Counted from the stretch's first letter, positions 51,754 through 61,298 are shown. The stretch: DNA of 64,000 nt from Planctomycetales bacterium (GCA_026400835.1 JAPLOA010000069.1:91707-155706); one strand, 5' to 3'. The notes: a model not told the origin generated them from the letters alone. Made by a program: numbers and translations.

Positions 51754-52674
51754 TTATTCAGCCGCTTTGAGCCCGGGGAAAGCATGTCCTGTTGCTTCCA
51801 TGCTCACAGAATACAGAGACTTTCTGGCGGTAACATAAAGCGTCTTCCGGTCCGCACCACCGAATGTGACATTGGCGGGCTGTTCCGGGAAAGCGATCAC
51901 TCCCAGAATCTTCCCGTCCGCACTCACAACCTGGATACCCAGTGCAGAGGTGATGTAGAGATTACCGGCGGTATCAATCGTCAGTCCATCTCCGCCACCA
52001 TTATTTGCCCCCGGTGCCTGCTTCAGTTCGCAGAGCAGTTTTGGTGCTCCGAGCTTCCCTGGCGCTTCCACGGGATAAGCCCACATCTCTTTTTCCATGC
52101 TTGGCACGACGTAAAGAGTCTTTTCATCGATTGAAAGAATCACTCCGTTGGGAGCTTTGCGGTCTTCGATCAATCGAGTCACTGTCCCGTCCGCCGCGCG
52201 ATAATACACGGCTTCTTTGCCCTGAGGCCACGGGTCCGGAGCACGGAACCGCGGGTCGGTGAAGTAAACCCCGCCAGATTGATCGATCACAAGATCGTTC
52301 GGAGCATTGAATCGCTTGTCGCCATGCTTGTCAGACAGGACAGTTTCCTTTGCGTCCTTCAGGCTGAATTCTTTCAGACGTCCATCCATCTCACAGGCCA
52401 GCAGGCGATCACCAACAACCATCAGACCGTTACAGTGCCCGGAGGGCTCAACGAATACCGACACTGTCCCGGCACTGTCCAGTTTGTGAATTCGGTTCTT
52501 CGGGATGTCTGTGAAATACAGATTTCCCTGGCTGTCTGCCGCCGGCCCTTCTGTGAATTCGAAACCTGTTTGTACCTGTTTGATGTCACCAGTGGGTCCG
52601 ACACCCGGAATAGTGTCTGCTGCAAGCGAGACGCTGCTGAAAAGCAGGAAGGCTGCCAAACTTCGTCTGATCAT
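51754..52674 (-). CDS. SMP-30/gluconolactonase family protein, exported
   Basis: A 306-residue six-bladed propeller lactonase. The signal peptide is MIRRSLAAFLLFSSVSLAA. Metal ligands are recognisable: Glu in TGFEFTEGPAADSQGNLYF, Asn in FNAPNDLVIDQSGGVYFTDP and Asp in NNGGGDGLTIDTAGNLY. Members hydrolyse sugar lactones or related esters using Ca2+ or Zn2+. The secreted location suggests action on lactones generated outside the cytoplasm. It is the last gene of a run of minus-strand catabolic genes with a creatininase-family protein, an aminotransferase and a mannonate-dehydratase-like enzyme, so a sugar-acid role is reasonable. Confidence 0.9.
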   Translation of the reverse strand: MIRRSLAAFLLFSSVSLAADTIPGVGPTGDIKQVQTGFEFTEGPAADSQGNLYFTDIPKNRIHKLDSAGTVSVFVEPSGHCNGLMVVGDRLLACEMDGRLKEFSLKDAKETVLSDKHGDKRFNAPNDLVIDQSGGVYFTDPRFRAPDPWPQGKEAVYYRAADGTVTRLIEDRKAPNGVILSIDEKTLYVVPSMEKEMWAYPVEAPGKLGAPKLLCELKQAPGANNGGGDGLTIDTAGNLYITSALGIQVVSADGKILGVIAFPEQPANVTFGGADRKTLYVTARKSLYSVSMEATGHAFPGLKAAE

Positions 52675-52710
52675 ATCTGCACCTGATCCTTAATTGTGTT
52701 GAAGAAAATT

Positions 52711-52738
52711 GGTGTGAAGGCGCTTTGCTTGTCACACC
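52711..52738. repeat. Palindromic repeat of the GGTGTG..CACACC family, copy C
   Basis: GGTGTGA at 52711 and TCACACC at 52731-52737 form an inverted pair around GGCGCTTTGCTTG, matching copies A and B. Only one unit is present. It lies between the creatininase-family and SMP-30 genes. Confidence 0.7.
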
Positions 52739-52771
52739 ATGAGATTGATGACTGTGTGCCGTGCGCGATTC

Positions 52772-53545
52772 TCAAGTACGCGATTCGCCAGTGATCCAGC
52801 CGCGACCGTCCCAGTTGATGACCTGTCCGAGGAACTCCACAAGTCCTTTTGAAAACTCCGCAAACAGGTGCTCGCCTTTCTCCGGAGTGGCCAGTTGTGG
52901 GGATCCCATATGACCAGGCACAGTACGGTCTTTCGTGGTCCAGCCGCGATAAGCTGGCTCAAATCCAAAATCAACGCTCACAGTTTCCAGAGTCTTCACG
53001 TCCTTCTTGACGAGCTGAGGAGCAATCCTCTGGATCATTGACGTTTCAAATTCGCAGGCATGACCCATCGAACGTTGTACAAGATCGCTGCGAGTTTCCC
53101 ACGGCTTTGCAAAGTCCCAGTAGGTTGAAAACAGCAACAGCAGATCATTGCGGTCGCGGTATCGCTGACGGGCTTCAAAGACAGCCTGTTTACCGGGAAC
53201 AATGTTTCCCCCATGGCCATTCACGAACACGATTCTGCGGAATCCGTGAATGATGCCGTTTTCCATCGCTTCGCCAAGCAGATCCAGATACGTCCGCGGA
53301 CGAGCCGAAAGAGTTCCGCTGAAGTCCATGTGGTGGTCGGAGTTCCCCAGCCATTGCAGCGGAGCAAACAGCACTTTGTCGCTCAGCTTTTCAGACACAC
53401 GACGAATGACTTCTCCGAGCAACATGCTGTCGGTCGCGACCGGAAGATGGTGACCATGTTGTTCGATGGCAGCCACTGGAATGACCAGTGGTGTATGCGG
53501 AGCCAGGGCCTTGATCTCGGGCCAGGTCAGATCAGTCCAGTTCAT
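52772..53545 (-). CDS. Creatininase-family amidohydrolase
   Basis: A 257-residue metal-dependent hydrolase. The metal-binding motif IEQHGHHLPVATD (E28, H30, H32, D39) and the FVNGHGGN motif are intact, and HACEFETSM supplies the second-metal Glu. Besides creatininase itself the family includes MftE and FAPy deformylase-type enzymes and lactam or formamide hydrolases, so the substrate cannot be read from sequence. Its neighbours, a class V aminotransferase and a UxuA-like enzyme, suggest a catabolic role rather than creatinine use. Spacing to the aminotransferase is 74 bp. Confidence 0.88.
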   Translation of the reverse strand: MNWTDLTWPEIKALAPHTPLVIPVAAIEQHGHHLPVATDSMLLGEVIRRVSEKLSDKVLFAPLQWLGNSDHHMDFSGTLSARPRTYLDLLGEAMENGIIHGFRRIVFVNGHGGNIVPGKQAVFEARQRYRDRNDLLLLFSTYWDFAKPWETRSDLVQRSMGHACEFETSMIQRIAPQLVKKDVKTLETVSVDFGFEPAYRGWTTKDRTVPGHMGSPQLATPEKGEHLFAEFSKGLVEFLGQVINWDGRGWITGESRT

Positions 53546-53619
53546 GGATCAATTCCTGTTGAGGTCTTGTTGAAGACAAGTGTTTTAAAGACCTCAGCAC
53601 GATACCAACTTGGAACTGC

Positions 53620-54744
53620 TCACGAAACCGCCGCCGTCAATTCTGCCAGCAGACGTTCGATATCAGCCAGTGTGTTGTAGCCATGAATGGCAATTCGAAT
53701 TCGACCGGCCTGATGCATTACGTGGATGTTCCTGGCCAGCAAATGCTGGTGAATGCGAGCTGCGTCCGGATGACGAAACGCCATAATCCCGGCCAGATAT
53801 CCGGGCAGGTTCGGGGTAATCAGATCCACGGGCAGTTTCGAAAGTCCTTCGAGGCACACTCTGACCAATGGATCTGCAGTTGCTGCAATCTTTTCGACTC
53901 CTGCCTCACAGATGTAGTCCAGTCCCGCGCGGATGGCGTAAATAGCTGGGTAGTTTGGCATCCCGACAGCAAAGCTTGCGGCTCCAGGTTTGCTGACAGC
54001 CTGTTCGAATCGAGCAGCGCCGAAGGCATCATTCAGGTTGAACCATCCGCCCGCCGGGACCGTCCATTCCTGCGCGCGACGACTTGGTACGCCAACCAGT
54101 CCGCCACCATGAGAGGCGAGAATCCATTTGTGAGTACTGCTGACAATCAAATCAGCATCGCGAAGATCCAGCGGAACTCTTCCCAGCGCCTGAGTGACAT
54201 CAACAGACAGCAGTGCATCAGAATTGGCCCGAACCGCAGCGGCGACCTCCGGTAATGAGATTCGGTGTCCGTTAAAGAAACTGACCAGCGAAGTATTGAC
54301 CAGTCGCGTTCGCGAACTGAGCAGAGGAATCAGATCTTCAATCCGCAATACCCAGTCTCTGGCACGCCAGATCCTGACGGTGGCTCGACTTTCCTTTTGC
54401 AGCCATGGCGTTGCTCCGGCCGGGAAATCCAGATCATTGATAACAATCTCGTCGCCCTCTTTAAGTCGCAGAGCCATGGCCGCGAGGTTATAGGCTTCTG
54501 ACGAGCAGGAGCAGATGGCAATTTCCGATGCCGTAAGGCCATATAACTCTGCCGTTCGTTGGCGAGCAGCCTCCCACTGAGCCGCGTGCGGGATTCGACC
54601 ATCCATGCCTTTTTGCTTGTCTGCAAAGTATTGCTGCAGTGCAACTCCCACGGAGAGCGGCGGAATGCCTTCGGCTGCAGAATTCAGATAAGTGATACCG
54701 GTCAGTGTTGGGAAATCTTTGGCTCGCAGCTCTGGTGTCAGCAT
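53620..54744 (-). CDS. Class V PLP-dependent aminotransferase (cysteine desulfurase-like fold)
   Basis: A 374-residue PLP enzyme. ATG 54744 (MLTPELRAKDFPTLTGITYLNSAAEGIPP) is chosen; the frame continues upstream to 55122 but that part overlaps the preceding gene and looks non-coding. The PLP lysine is K206 in IVSSTHKWILASHGGGLVG, preceded by the cofactor-binding Asp of SVDVTQALGRVPLDL. The N-terminal TYLNSAAEGIPPLSV matches isopenicillin-N epimerase/aminotransferase-type members. No conserved Cys loop of cysteine desulfurases is evident. Context suggests an amino-sugar or amino-acid catabolic step; the reaction is unknown. Confidence 0.88.
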   Translation of the reverse strand: MLTPELRAKDFPTLTGITYLNSAAEGIPPLSVGVALQQYFADKQKGMDGRIPHAAQWEAARQRTAELYGLTASEIAICSCSSEAYNLAAMALRLKEGDEIVINDLDFPAGATPWLQKESRATVRIWRARDWVLRIEDLIPLLSSRTRLVNTSLVSFFNGHRISLPEVAAAVRANSDALLSVDVTQALGRVPLDLRDADLIVSSTHKWILASHGGGLVGVPSRRAQEWTVPAGGWFNLNDAFGAARFEQAVSKPGAASFAVGMPNYPAIYAIRAGLDYICEAGVEKIAATADPLVRVCLEGLSKLPVDLITPNLPGYLAGIMAFRHPDAARIHQHLLARNIHVMHQAGRIRIAIHGYNTLADIERLLAELTAAVS

Positions 54745-54803
54745 CGATTCGCCTTTAGTCGTAAAGTTTGAACTGGACCGTGATATGTACCGGCTGTTGG
54801 AAC

Positions 54804-55766
54804 TCAGCATTCCGAGGCGTGCATGAGCCCTCGCATGTAGCCGTAGGCGAAGAGTCTGCCGAGCATTGTATAGCCAGGTTCGCCGTCGTCTTCTCCAACC
54901 ATCTGTGGTACATGATCCGGTCGCATCGGTCCGCTGAAACCAATCTCCCGATACGCTCGCATCGCTGCCGCCATATCGGTCGGGCCATTGTCGTGAAAGG
55001 TTTCTGCGAAGGACTCCGGACTTCCAATCACATCTCGAAAATGCACGTAACGAATATGTTTTCCCAGATGGCGAATCGTATTGGGAATATCCACATTCAT
55101 CGTGGCGAACGAACCCTGGCAAAAACAGATCGCGTTCGAATCGCTTGGGGCCAACTGCATGAGTTTTTCAAAGCCAGCCACATTGTGCATGATTCGCGGC
55201 TTCCCCAGCAATTGAGGCAATGGCGGATCGTCCGGATGCATCGCCAGAGTCACTCCGCATTTCTCTGCCACGGGCAGCAGTTCATTGAGCAGTCGCTCCA
55301 ATTGCTCCCAAAGCTTTTCCTGTGTGAGTCGTTTAGCCAGCTCATCGAAGTGAGCATTGGGTGCCTTGTAGCCCAGTAGCACGGCCTGCTCGACATCAGC
55401 AAGGTGAAACGCGGTAACCTTCGCGCCGCCGCGTTCTGGTGCATCGAGTCGAGTGCGGCACCAGTCCGTCCCTGCCATAAAGTTGTAGCACAGAAGTCGA
55501 ATATCCAGATCTGCCATCTGTCGAATAAGCGTTTTCATTGCCTCGACTTCAGTGCCATCGTCGACGCCCAGTTTGATGTTCTCAATCGGCAAATAGCCTT
55601 CGACAACTGAGAGCTGCAGCCCAAAGGAGGCGATTCTGTCCTGAGCTTTCTTCAGCACTGCCGCATCGGGACCCGGATAGCGATGCACGATATCTGTGAC
55701 TCCGCACTGGGCCGCCAGTTGCAGATTCTCATCAGAGATTGGTGTTAAAACAGTCCCCAGACGCAT
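54804..55766 (-). CDS. uxuA: Mannonate dehydratase (UxuA)-like enzyme
   Basis: A 320-residue TIM-barrel dehydratase of the UxuA family, which converts D-mannonate to 2-keto-3-deoxy-D-gluconate using Mn2+ or Fe2+. Family motifs are LLCYNFMAGTDW, VTLAMHPDDPPLPQLLGKPRI, NAICFCQGSFATM, IRYVHFRDV, FAETFHDNG and MRPDHVPQMVGE; the metal ligands (His in MHPDDP, Cys in CQGS, His in HFRD and Asp in RPDH) are all present. It is shorter than E. coli UxuA (394), as in many environmental homologues. It belongs to the minus-strand catabolic run and would handle hexuronate-derived acids. Confidence 0.88.
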   Translation of the reverse strand: MRLGTVLTPISDENLQLAAQCGVTDIVHRYPGPDAAVLKKAQDRIASFGLQLSVVEGYLPIENIKLGVDDGTEVEAMKTLIRQMADLDIRLLCYNFMAGTDWCRTRLDAPERGGAKVTAFHLADVEQAVLLGYKAPNAHFDELAKRLTQEKLWEQLERLLNELLPVAEKCGVTLAMHPDDPPLPQLLGKPRIMHNVAGFEKLMQLAPSDSNAICFCQGSFATMNVDIPNTIRHLGKHIRYVHFRDVIGSPESFAETFHDNGPTDMAAAMRAYREIGFSGPMRPDHVPQMVGEDDGEPGYTMLGRLFAYGYMRGLMHASEC

Positions 55767-55814
55767 GTCCCGAATTCTCCTTCTGAGCGATCTCTTTGCG
55801 CTATCACTGTCGAG

Positions 55815-56609
55815 CTACCATTGCAGCACAATTCCACTGGAGCAGCGGTGCAGTTTTTCTTCTGTCTGCAGAACCAGTTGTCCTTCATCATCGATGCCAA
55901 TGCAGACGCCGGTGACGGTCTGATCGGCCAGTTGAAGAGTAATCGTTCGACTCGTCAGTATGTTGTGACGATTGGCTTCGGAGAGTGCCAGTCTGGGATG
56001 GGTCGTCAACTGACTGATTCGAAAATCGAGACGCTGCAGGATCGAGATCAGGATGGCTGTCAAATCGAATGACTTGCCCTGAAGATCAAACAGCGAAGTG
56101 GCTCTCTGTGCGACTTCAGCTGGGGCCCCGCTGAGGGAATTGTTCACGTTGACGCCGATGCCAACCAGAACACCCTGTCGATTTCCATGACTGTGCTGCT
56201 CAACCAGGATTCCACAAATTTTTTGTTCACCCGACAGGACATCGTTGGGCCATTTCAGAGCAAATTCCTGCTCCGATGCATGCGCCTGCAAAGCGTCGCG
56301 CACCGCGAGCCCTGCAGCCAGCGAAACCATCGGACGACGCTCCGGAGCCATTGGCAGTTCGCCAGCGTCGACGACAAGAGTAAACGTCAATGCGCCACCA
56401 GATGACCACCAGACATTCCCCTTGCGACCTCGCCCGGCTGTTTGTTCACTGGTTAGCACCAGCGCCGGCGATACATCCAGCAATGGCTGCAGAAGTTCCA
56501 GAGCCGTTGTGCTCGTGGACGGCAGCGTTGGATGATACTCCACATGCTGAACGCTCGTTTCTGCGATCAGTCGATCAAGATCAAAATGTGCTGGCGCAGA
56601 GCGACTCAT
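55815..56609 (-). CDS. birA: Biotin-[acetyl-CoA carboxylase] ligase
   Basis: A 264-residue biotin protein ligase that activates biotin as biotinyl-AMP and transfers it to the carboxyl carrier protein. The glycine-rich biotinyl-AMP loop reads GRGRKG at 59-64, and KWPNDVL (Lys119) is present, as are GILVEQ and VGIGVNVNNSL. It lacks the N-terminal helix-turn-helix of E. coli BirA, so it is a class I ligase without repressor function. The small C-terminal SH3-like domain (TITLQLADQTVTGVCIGIDDEGQLVLQ) is retained. It lies between unrelated catabolic and surface-protein genes. Confidence 0.94.
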   Translation of the reverse strand: MSRSAPAHFDLDRLIAETSVQHVEYHPTLPSTSTTALELLQPLLDVSPALVLTSEQTAGRGRKGNVWWSSGGALTFTLVVDAGELPMAPERRPMVSLAAGLAVRDALQAHASEQEFALKWPNDVLSGEQKICGILVEQHSHGNRQGVLVGIGVNVNNSLSGAPAEVAQRATSLFDLQGKSFDLTAILISILQRLDFRISQLTTHPRLALSEANRHNILTSRTITLQLADQTVTGVCIGIDDEGQLVLQTEEKLHRCSSGIVLQW

Positions 56610-56615
56610 TGGCGA

Positions 56616-59600
56616 TCAATCAACAAAGACGAATTCACTGAGATTGAAGAGCAATCGGCACAACGCCGGCATGCCATGTTCTGCGGCAAATGCCTGCATG
56701 CGAGTGATCTCATCTTCGTCAGGGTCACGGCCCGTGACCAGCAGAAACGCTCGATGAATCTGTTCGTCCGAGGCCGTCGGCTCCTGACTCAGTCGCGTTG
56801 CAAAATGTCGCGCCATGGTCACGTTGAAACGATTGTTCAACAGCGACAACGCCTGCAGAGCTGTTAACGTTTCATGACGCCGAGGAGTGCTTTGTGACGA
56901 ATCCGCGCAGTCCAGTGTGGTCATAAAGGGATCAGGCTGGCTGCGCACAATGAATCGATAAACACTGCGGCGATGCGAGCGAACATCTTCCGGATCGAAC
57001 TTGTTGTATTCGTAGTGAGGCGAGTGCTCGGGCTTTTCCAGTTCGAACAGATAGAACCCCGGGCCTCCCATTTCGGGACTCAATCGGCCACTGACGGCCA
57101 GAATGGAGTCGCGAATTTCTTCCGCCTCCAGTCTTCGTCGATTCATTCGCCAGAGATACTGATTCTCGCCGTCAATTGCTTCTGATGCGGCATCGCTTCC
57201 TGACGACTGGCGATAAACAGAACTGGTCACAATCAAACGATGCAGCGATTTAATCGACTGACCACTTTTCAGAAACTCCAGTGCGAGCCAGTCCAGTAAC
57301 TCGGGATGACTTGGCTGCTGACCCATGCGACCAAAGTCGTTCGGTGAATCGACAATCGCACGGCCGAAATGATATTGCCAGATGCGATTGACGATCGATC
57401 GCCACGTCAGCGGATGCTCTTCGCGAGTAATCCATTTCGCAAGCAACGCGCGTCGGTCGGCTTCCGTGTGTCCGGTGGCCAGTTTGAATTGCCATTGATC
57501 AGCCGAAGCCAGTGGAATGGTTCCGGGCTCAACAGGTTCTCCCGGTTGCGTTTCGTTGCCGCGATGCAGAAGTCGTACTGGTCGAGGCGTTCCGTTGGTG
57601 GGTTTGAAATTTCCCTGAGCCGCGAAATTTGTGGCAGCGGCGTAGACCATTCGCCCAGCCGGGAGCCCCGCCAGTTCCTGCTCGGCGTCAGTAAGTTGCT
57701 TGCTGAGCATGGCTCGGCGAGTCTCTCGTTCGGGCGTGTTCAGCGCTTTCAGAAGTTCATCTCTTTGGCGAGTCACCTCCGCCAATTGAGCAGCCGCAAC
57801 GGGATCGGCCGCAGTGGGCCAGATTCCGTCGACGAGATTTGTCTTTCGCCATCGGTCCGGGGCTTCGATGGAGTCCAGAGCAGAGACTGGCCTGCCCTTC
57901 GCAATATTCACGCCCTCTGCATTCAGGATCTGCATTTCCGACAATGCCAGGATAAAGTCGTTCTGCCGCAGAGCCAGTTTCGTCGCGGTGACTCGGATAA
58001 ATCTGGCCGTCAGAAATTTTCTGATCTCAACCGGCGTCAGGCCAGGGTTTGAGAAATCAGCCGCTGTTTCATCGCGGACGATTGTGGCTTTCTGTTGCGA
58101 AGCGTCGGCCGTTGAACGATCCGCTGTTGTTGCCACTTCGACTCGAAACCTAACCGGAAAACCGAATCCGGACCCGATGCCTCCGAATTCATCGTGACAG
58201 GCATGCAGAATGATTTGTTCGATCGGAGTATCTTCACCCAGATCAACCTCCACCCATTTTTCAGCATCGGCCTGAGGTACAATGGCACTGTGATAGCCAT
58301 ACTCAGGGCGCTTTGGCGCGAGTTCGGCTTTGGGTTTCAGGTCGGCGATCTGTTTCTCCAGCGTTGCCAGTGGTTCCCCGGCCTCTGCGCGAATCTCGGC
58401 CTCAAGCTTGTTCAGTTCAGATCGAGAAGACTCCCGAAGTGCCACCAGTTCGGCTCGACGTTTTTCAACCTTCGAGTCTGTGTCGTACGGACGCTCAGCG
58501 CGGTCAACGGCAGCGAAGATGCTCTGCAGGCTGTAGTAATGCTGCTGAGTGAAAGGATCGAACTTGTGATTGTGACATCTCGCGCATTGAATCGTGACGC
58601 TGCAAAAGGTGTTCAGGGTTCCGGCCACCATGTCATCGCGATCAAGGTTGCGAGCGACCTTGCCATCGATTTTTGTTTCCGGAACTTCCACGTGGCCGAT
58701 GAAATCCCACGGGCCTGCCGCGATGAAACCCAGTCCCAGAATGCCATCGGGCGTATCCGGGAACAGGACATCACCCGCCAGTTGTTCCTGTACAAATCGC
58801 GAGTACGGTTTATCTTCGTTGAATGAGCGAATTACGTAATCTCGATACGGCCATGCATTGGGTCGCAATTTATCCTTGTCGTAGCCGCAGGTGTCTGCAT
58901 AACGCACAACATCAAGCCAGTGCCGAGCCCAGCGTTCGCCATAGTGAGGAGATGCCAACAATCGCTCGACGACCTTCTCCCACGCATCTGCTGAAGGATC
59001 ATTGACAAAGGCTTCGATCTCTTGCGGAGTTGGCGGCAGACCGATCAGATCAAAAGTGACTCGACGAATCAACGTCCTGCGATCGGCTTCTTTTGATGGT
59101 GCTAAATTCTTCTCTCGCAACATGGACAGGATAAAAGCATCGACGGGTGTTCTGACCCATGCTTTTGTCTGTTCATCCGAGAATTGAGGAACCTGATGTT
59201 TCTGCAGGGGCAAAAAAGACCACCAGTTGAAGTCGTCAACCAATGACTCCTGAAGCGTGACTGCATCTGGCCATACCGCACCCGCTGCGATCCACTCTCG
59301 CAGAAGTGCGACTTCTTCCGGTTTCAGCGGCGCGCCGTCACGAGGCATTAATGGTTTCTTGTCGGGCGATTCCGGAACCAGCAAACTGAGCAGATGGCTT
59401 TCATCCGGTTTGCCAGCAACAACAAAACCAGAAGAGAGGATCTCGTCTCGGGTTTGCAGCGAAAAGTCGCCTTTCTTTTCCTGAGTGTTATGGCAAGTGA
59501 GACATTTCCGCTCGAGCAGTGGCCCAATCTTTTTGCTGAACAGTTCATCTGCAACGCATTGGTTCGCGAACAGCAGTATCGCTGTCAGCAGAGCGAGGAA

Positions 59601-59627
59601 TTGCGGGGGCATTACTTTGTGAGCCAT
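56616..59627 (-). CDS. PSCyt1-DUF1549-DUF1553 protein with inserted discoidin-like domain
   Basis: An exported protein of 1003 residues with signal peptide MPPQFLALLTAILLFANQCVA. The PSCyt1 domain contains a haem motif CLTCHN (IGPLLERKCLTCHNTQ) and LMPRDG. DUF1549 is at about 155-370 (FDLIGLPPTPQEIEAF, SPHYGERWARHWLDVVRYADTCG), including a second CARCH motif in VTIQCARCHNHKFDP. A coiled segment and an F5/8 type C (discoidin)-like domain at about 440-600 (VEVDLGEDTPIEQIILHACHDEF, FLTARFIRVTATKLAL) are inserted before DUF1553 (VNRIWQYHFGRAIVDSPNDFG, LHRLIVTSSVYRQSSG). The inserted domain suggests carbohydrate binding. No DUF1501 partner is adjacent; birA follows after 6 bp. Confidence 0.93.
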   Translation of the reverse strand: MAHKVMPPQFLALLTAILLFANQCVADELFSKKIGPLLERKCLTCHNTQEKKGDFSLQTRDEILSSGFVVAGKPDESHLLSLLVPESPDKKPLMPRDGAPLKPEEVALLREWIAAGAVWPDAVTLQESLVDDFNWWSFLPLQKHQVPQFSDEQTKAWVRTPVDAFILSMLREKNLAPSKEADRRTLIRRVTFDLIGLPPTPQEIEAFVNDPSADAWEKVVERLLASPHYGERWARHWLDVVRYADTCGYDKDKLRPNAWPYRDYVIRSFNEDKPYSRFVQEQLAGDVLFPDTPDGILGLGFIAAGPWDFIGHVEVPETKIDGKVARNLDRDDMVAGTLNTFCSVTIQCARCHNHKFDPFTQQHYYSLQSIFAAVDRAERPYDTDSKVEKRRAELVALRESSRSELNKLEAEIRAEAGEPLATLEKQIADLKPKAELAPKRPEYGYHSAIVPQADAEKWVEVDLGEDTPIEQIILHACHDEFGGIGSGFGFPVRFRVEVATTADRSTADASQQKATIVRDETAADFSNPGLTPVEIRKFLTARFIRVTATKLALRQNDFILALSEMQILNAEGVNIAKGRPVSALDSIEAPDRWRKTNLVDGIWPTAADPVAAAQLAEVTRQRDELLKALNTPERETRRAMLSKQLTDAEQELAGLPAGRMVYAAATNFAAQGNFKPTNGTPRPVRLLHRGNETQPGEPVEPGTIPLASADQWQFKLATGHTEADRRALLAKWITREEHPLTWRSIVNRIWQYHFGRAIVDSPNDFGRMGQQPSHPELLDWLALEFLKSGQSIKSLHRLIVTSSVYRQSSGSDAASEAIDGENQYLWRMNRRRLEAEEIRDSILAVSGRLSPEMGGPGFYLFELEKPEHSPHYEYNKFDPEDVRSHRRSVYRFIVRSQPDPFMTTLDCADSSQSTPRRHETLTALQALSLLNNRFNVTMARHFATRLSQEPTASDEQIHRAFLLVTGRDPDEDEITRMQAFAAEHGMPALCRLLFNLSEFVFVD

Positions 59628-59759
59628 GGCACACCGTTACTCATTGAGAATTCATGTGGCGACGACAGTCGCGAACAGAGAGACATCATATCGCCAAGGC
59701 CGGAAAACGGTCGTGTCGTAAGTCCCCGTGATCCGTGAATGTTCACAAAAACAGCAGGA

Positions 59760-60266
59760 TTAACGCGCAATGGTGCAATCCGGGTTTTGCTCCGCAAATC
59801 GCCGAAGTGCTTCTTCAGAGCATTTCGCGTCAACGAGGCTGATCGCTTTGACCTGGTGAAGTTTTGACAATGCTTCCATGTCTTTGTCAGATAGCGTGAG
59901 ACCGTTCAGAGCCAGGAACTCCAGTTGCCGCAGGCCGCTCAACCGTTCCAACGTGGCGACCGTTATTGAGGCGCGAGAAAGGTCCAGATTCCTGAGCCAC
60001 ACGAGTCCTTCCATGAGTTCCGCATCAGTGTCGGTAAACGTCCTGCCAACAAGCAGAGTATCGATTGCTGGCATGTTGCGGATCGCCGATTTGATATCTC
60101 CATCAAGAGTGCATCGCCGTAGGTCGACTCGATGAGCATCACCCTTGATACTGATGCGGATCTCAGCGCCCTTTGATCTGGCAAGTTCTATTGCATCCTG
60201 CTGTGCAACGTCCGAGCGACATCCGCAGACCAGTGCGATTGCCGCAAGGATCGTATTCCGTTTCAT
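59760..60266 (-). CDS. Leucine-rich repeat lipoprotein-like protein
   Basis: A 168-residue protein. ATG 60266 (MKRNTILAAIALVCGCRSD) gives a lipoprotein-type leader with Cys at the G-C site; upstream ATG 60287 adds a non-signal extension. The mature part has about four LRR units of the planctomycete type: IDTLLVGRTFTDTDAELMEGL, RNLDLSRASITVATLERLSGL, LEFLALNGLTLSDKDMEAL and VKAISLVDAKCSEEALRRF. Such short LRR proteins are common in planctomycetes and usually have no known partner. It lies between the gsp-like genes and the PSCyt/DUF1553 gene, all on the minus strand; its role is unknown. Confidence 0.8.
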   Translation of the reverse strand: MKRNTILAAIALVCGCRSDVAQQDAIELARSKGAEIRISIKGDAHRVDLRRCTLDGDIKSAIRNMPAIDTLLVGRTFTDTDAELMEGLVWLRNLDLSRASITVATLERLSGLRQLEFLALNGLTLSDKDMEALSKLHQVKAISLVDAKCSEEALRRFAEQNPDCTIAR

Positions 60267-60398
60267 GATGATCTTTCCGATCGACAAACTAAACGAGGAT
60301 AATCCGTGAGTTTACCGAATCGCAGGACATGGCCCAAACAGTGTGAATGAGAAATCCTCTGTCCTCGTCACCGAGTCGTCTTGCCTCGATGTTCAGTA

Positions 60399-61298
60399 TC
60401 AGAGTTTGCTGACATAAGGAACAGCCTGGGAGAAAGGCTTTCCAATAGGAAACGTTTTGCGCTCGCCGGATGTTTCGATAATTACATCCTGATCATGAAC
60501 CTCAATCACGCGACCACTCATGGCGACAGTGTCGAATTCACTTCCCACGGTTACCTGAATTGTCCGACTGGATAATTGCTCGGTGATCCACACCAGCGGC
60601 GCGCCGTTGCTGAAGGTGATCGCGCTGATGATCGTATGTTGCATCGGATCGGTGTTATCGATGCCGATACCAAAGATGTTGTCTTTGACGATCGACTGAT
60701 AGTGGTTGAAGTCCTTCGAGGCCAGAAGCTCTGAGGGAGCCGTATTCAGAGTGTCGCCTTTGCGTCCGGCCAGCAGCAGTGTTTCTATCCCCAGCGAAAT
60801 ATCGAACAGGCCAGTCGCTCCAATGGGGTTGAGCGTCATACTGGAAATCTGATGCAGATGCCCGGCATTAGAGAACTGAAACAGAAAGGCATTGAACTCC
60901 GTCAGTGACCCTCGACAACGTACGCTGAACGGCATGCTGCGAAACAGCACTTTGTTGTCCTTCGCTTTGCGTGTGGATGGTGAGCCGGAGTCAACAGTCG
61001 CGTTTCGAAGTTTTGTTGTGCGGATAAGACTCAGCAACCAGCTGCGATAAACAGAACGAGTAACCTCCGGATCTGAAGGCAGTGATTGCTTCATCCAGCC
61101 ATCAATCTGTTTGGCCGCATTGCGAGTCTCTGCCAGAGACGTCTCACGCTTCTTGATATCTGCCTGTAACTGTTCCGTTCTGGCTCGGCGAAGTTGCAAC
61201 GGACCCTGAATCATGGTGCTCAGAACCCAGTCGCCCACCTGAATCACGGCGATAACTGCAAGCAAGGCAAGCAATACCTGCTGACGGTTTGGTTTCAT
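60399..61298 (-). CDS. Type II secretion / pilus assembly protein, GspM/PilO-like
   Basis: A 299-residue bitopic membrane protein. The N-terminal anchor is VLLALLAVIAVIQVGDWVL, followed by a coiled coil (RRARTEQLQADIKKRETSLAETRNAAKQI) and a ferredoxin-like periplasmic region (SMPFSVRCRGSLTEFNAFLFQFSNAGHLHQISSMTL), the layout of GspM/PilO. A C-terminal beta region (VTVGSEFDTVAMSGRVIEV) ends the protein and may resemble PilP. Its ATG overlaps the stop of the upstream gspL-like gene by one base (TAATG). It likely forms a heterodimer with that product on the inner membrane platform. Confidence 0.8.
   Translation of the reverse strand: MKPNRQQVLLALLAVIAVIQVGDWVLSTMIQGPLQLRRARTEQLQADIKKRETSLAETRNAAKQIDGWMKQSLPSDPEVTRSVYRSWLLSLIRTTKLRNATVDSGSPSTRKAKDNKVLFRSMPFSVRCRGSLTEFNAFLFQFSNAGHLHQISSMTLNPIGATGLFDISLGIETLLLAGRKGDTLNTAPSELLASKDFNHYQSIVKDNIFGIGIDNTDPMQHTIISAITFSNGAPLVWITEQLSSRTIQVTVGSEFDTVAMSGRVIEVHDQDVIIETSGERKTFPIGKPFSQAVPYVSKL

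Noticed and set aside
54745..55122. N-terminal extension of the class V aminotransferase (500-codon frame)
   Set aside because: The added 126 residues overlap the uxuA-like gene in another frame and do not resemble any aminotransferase; the family start fits ATG 54744.
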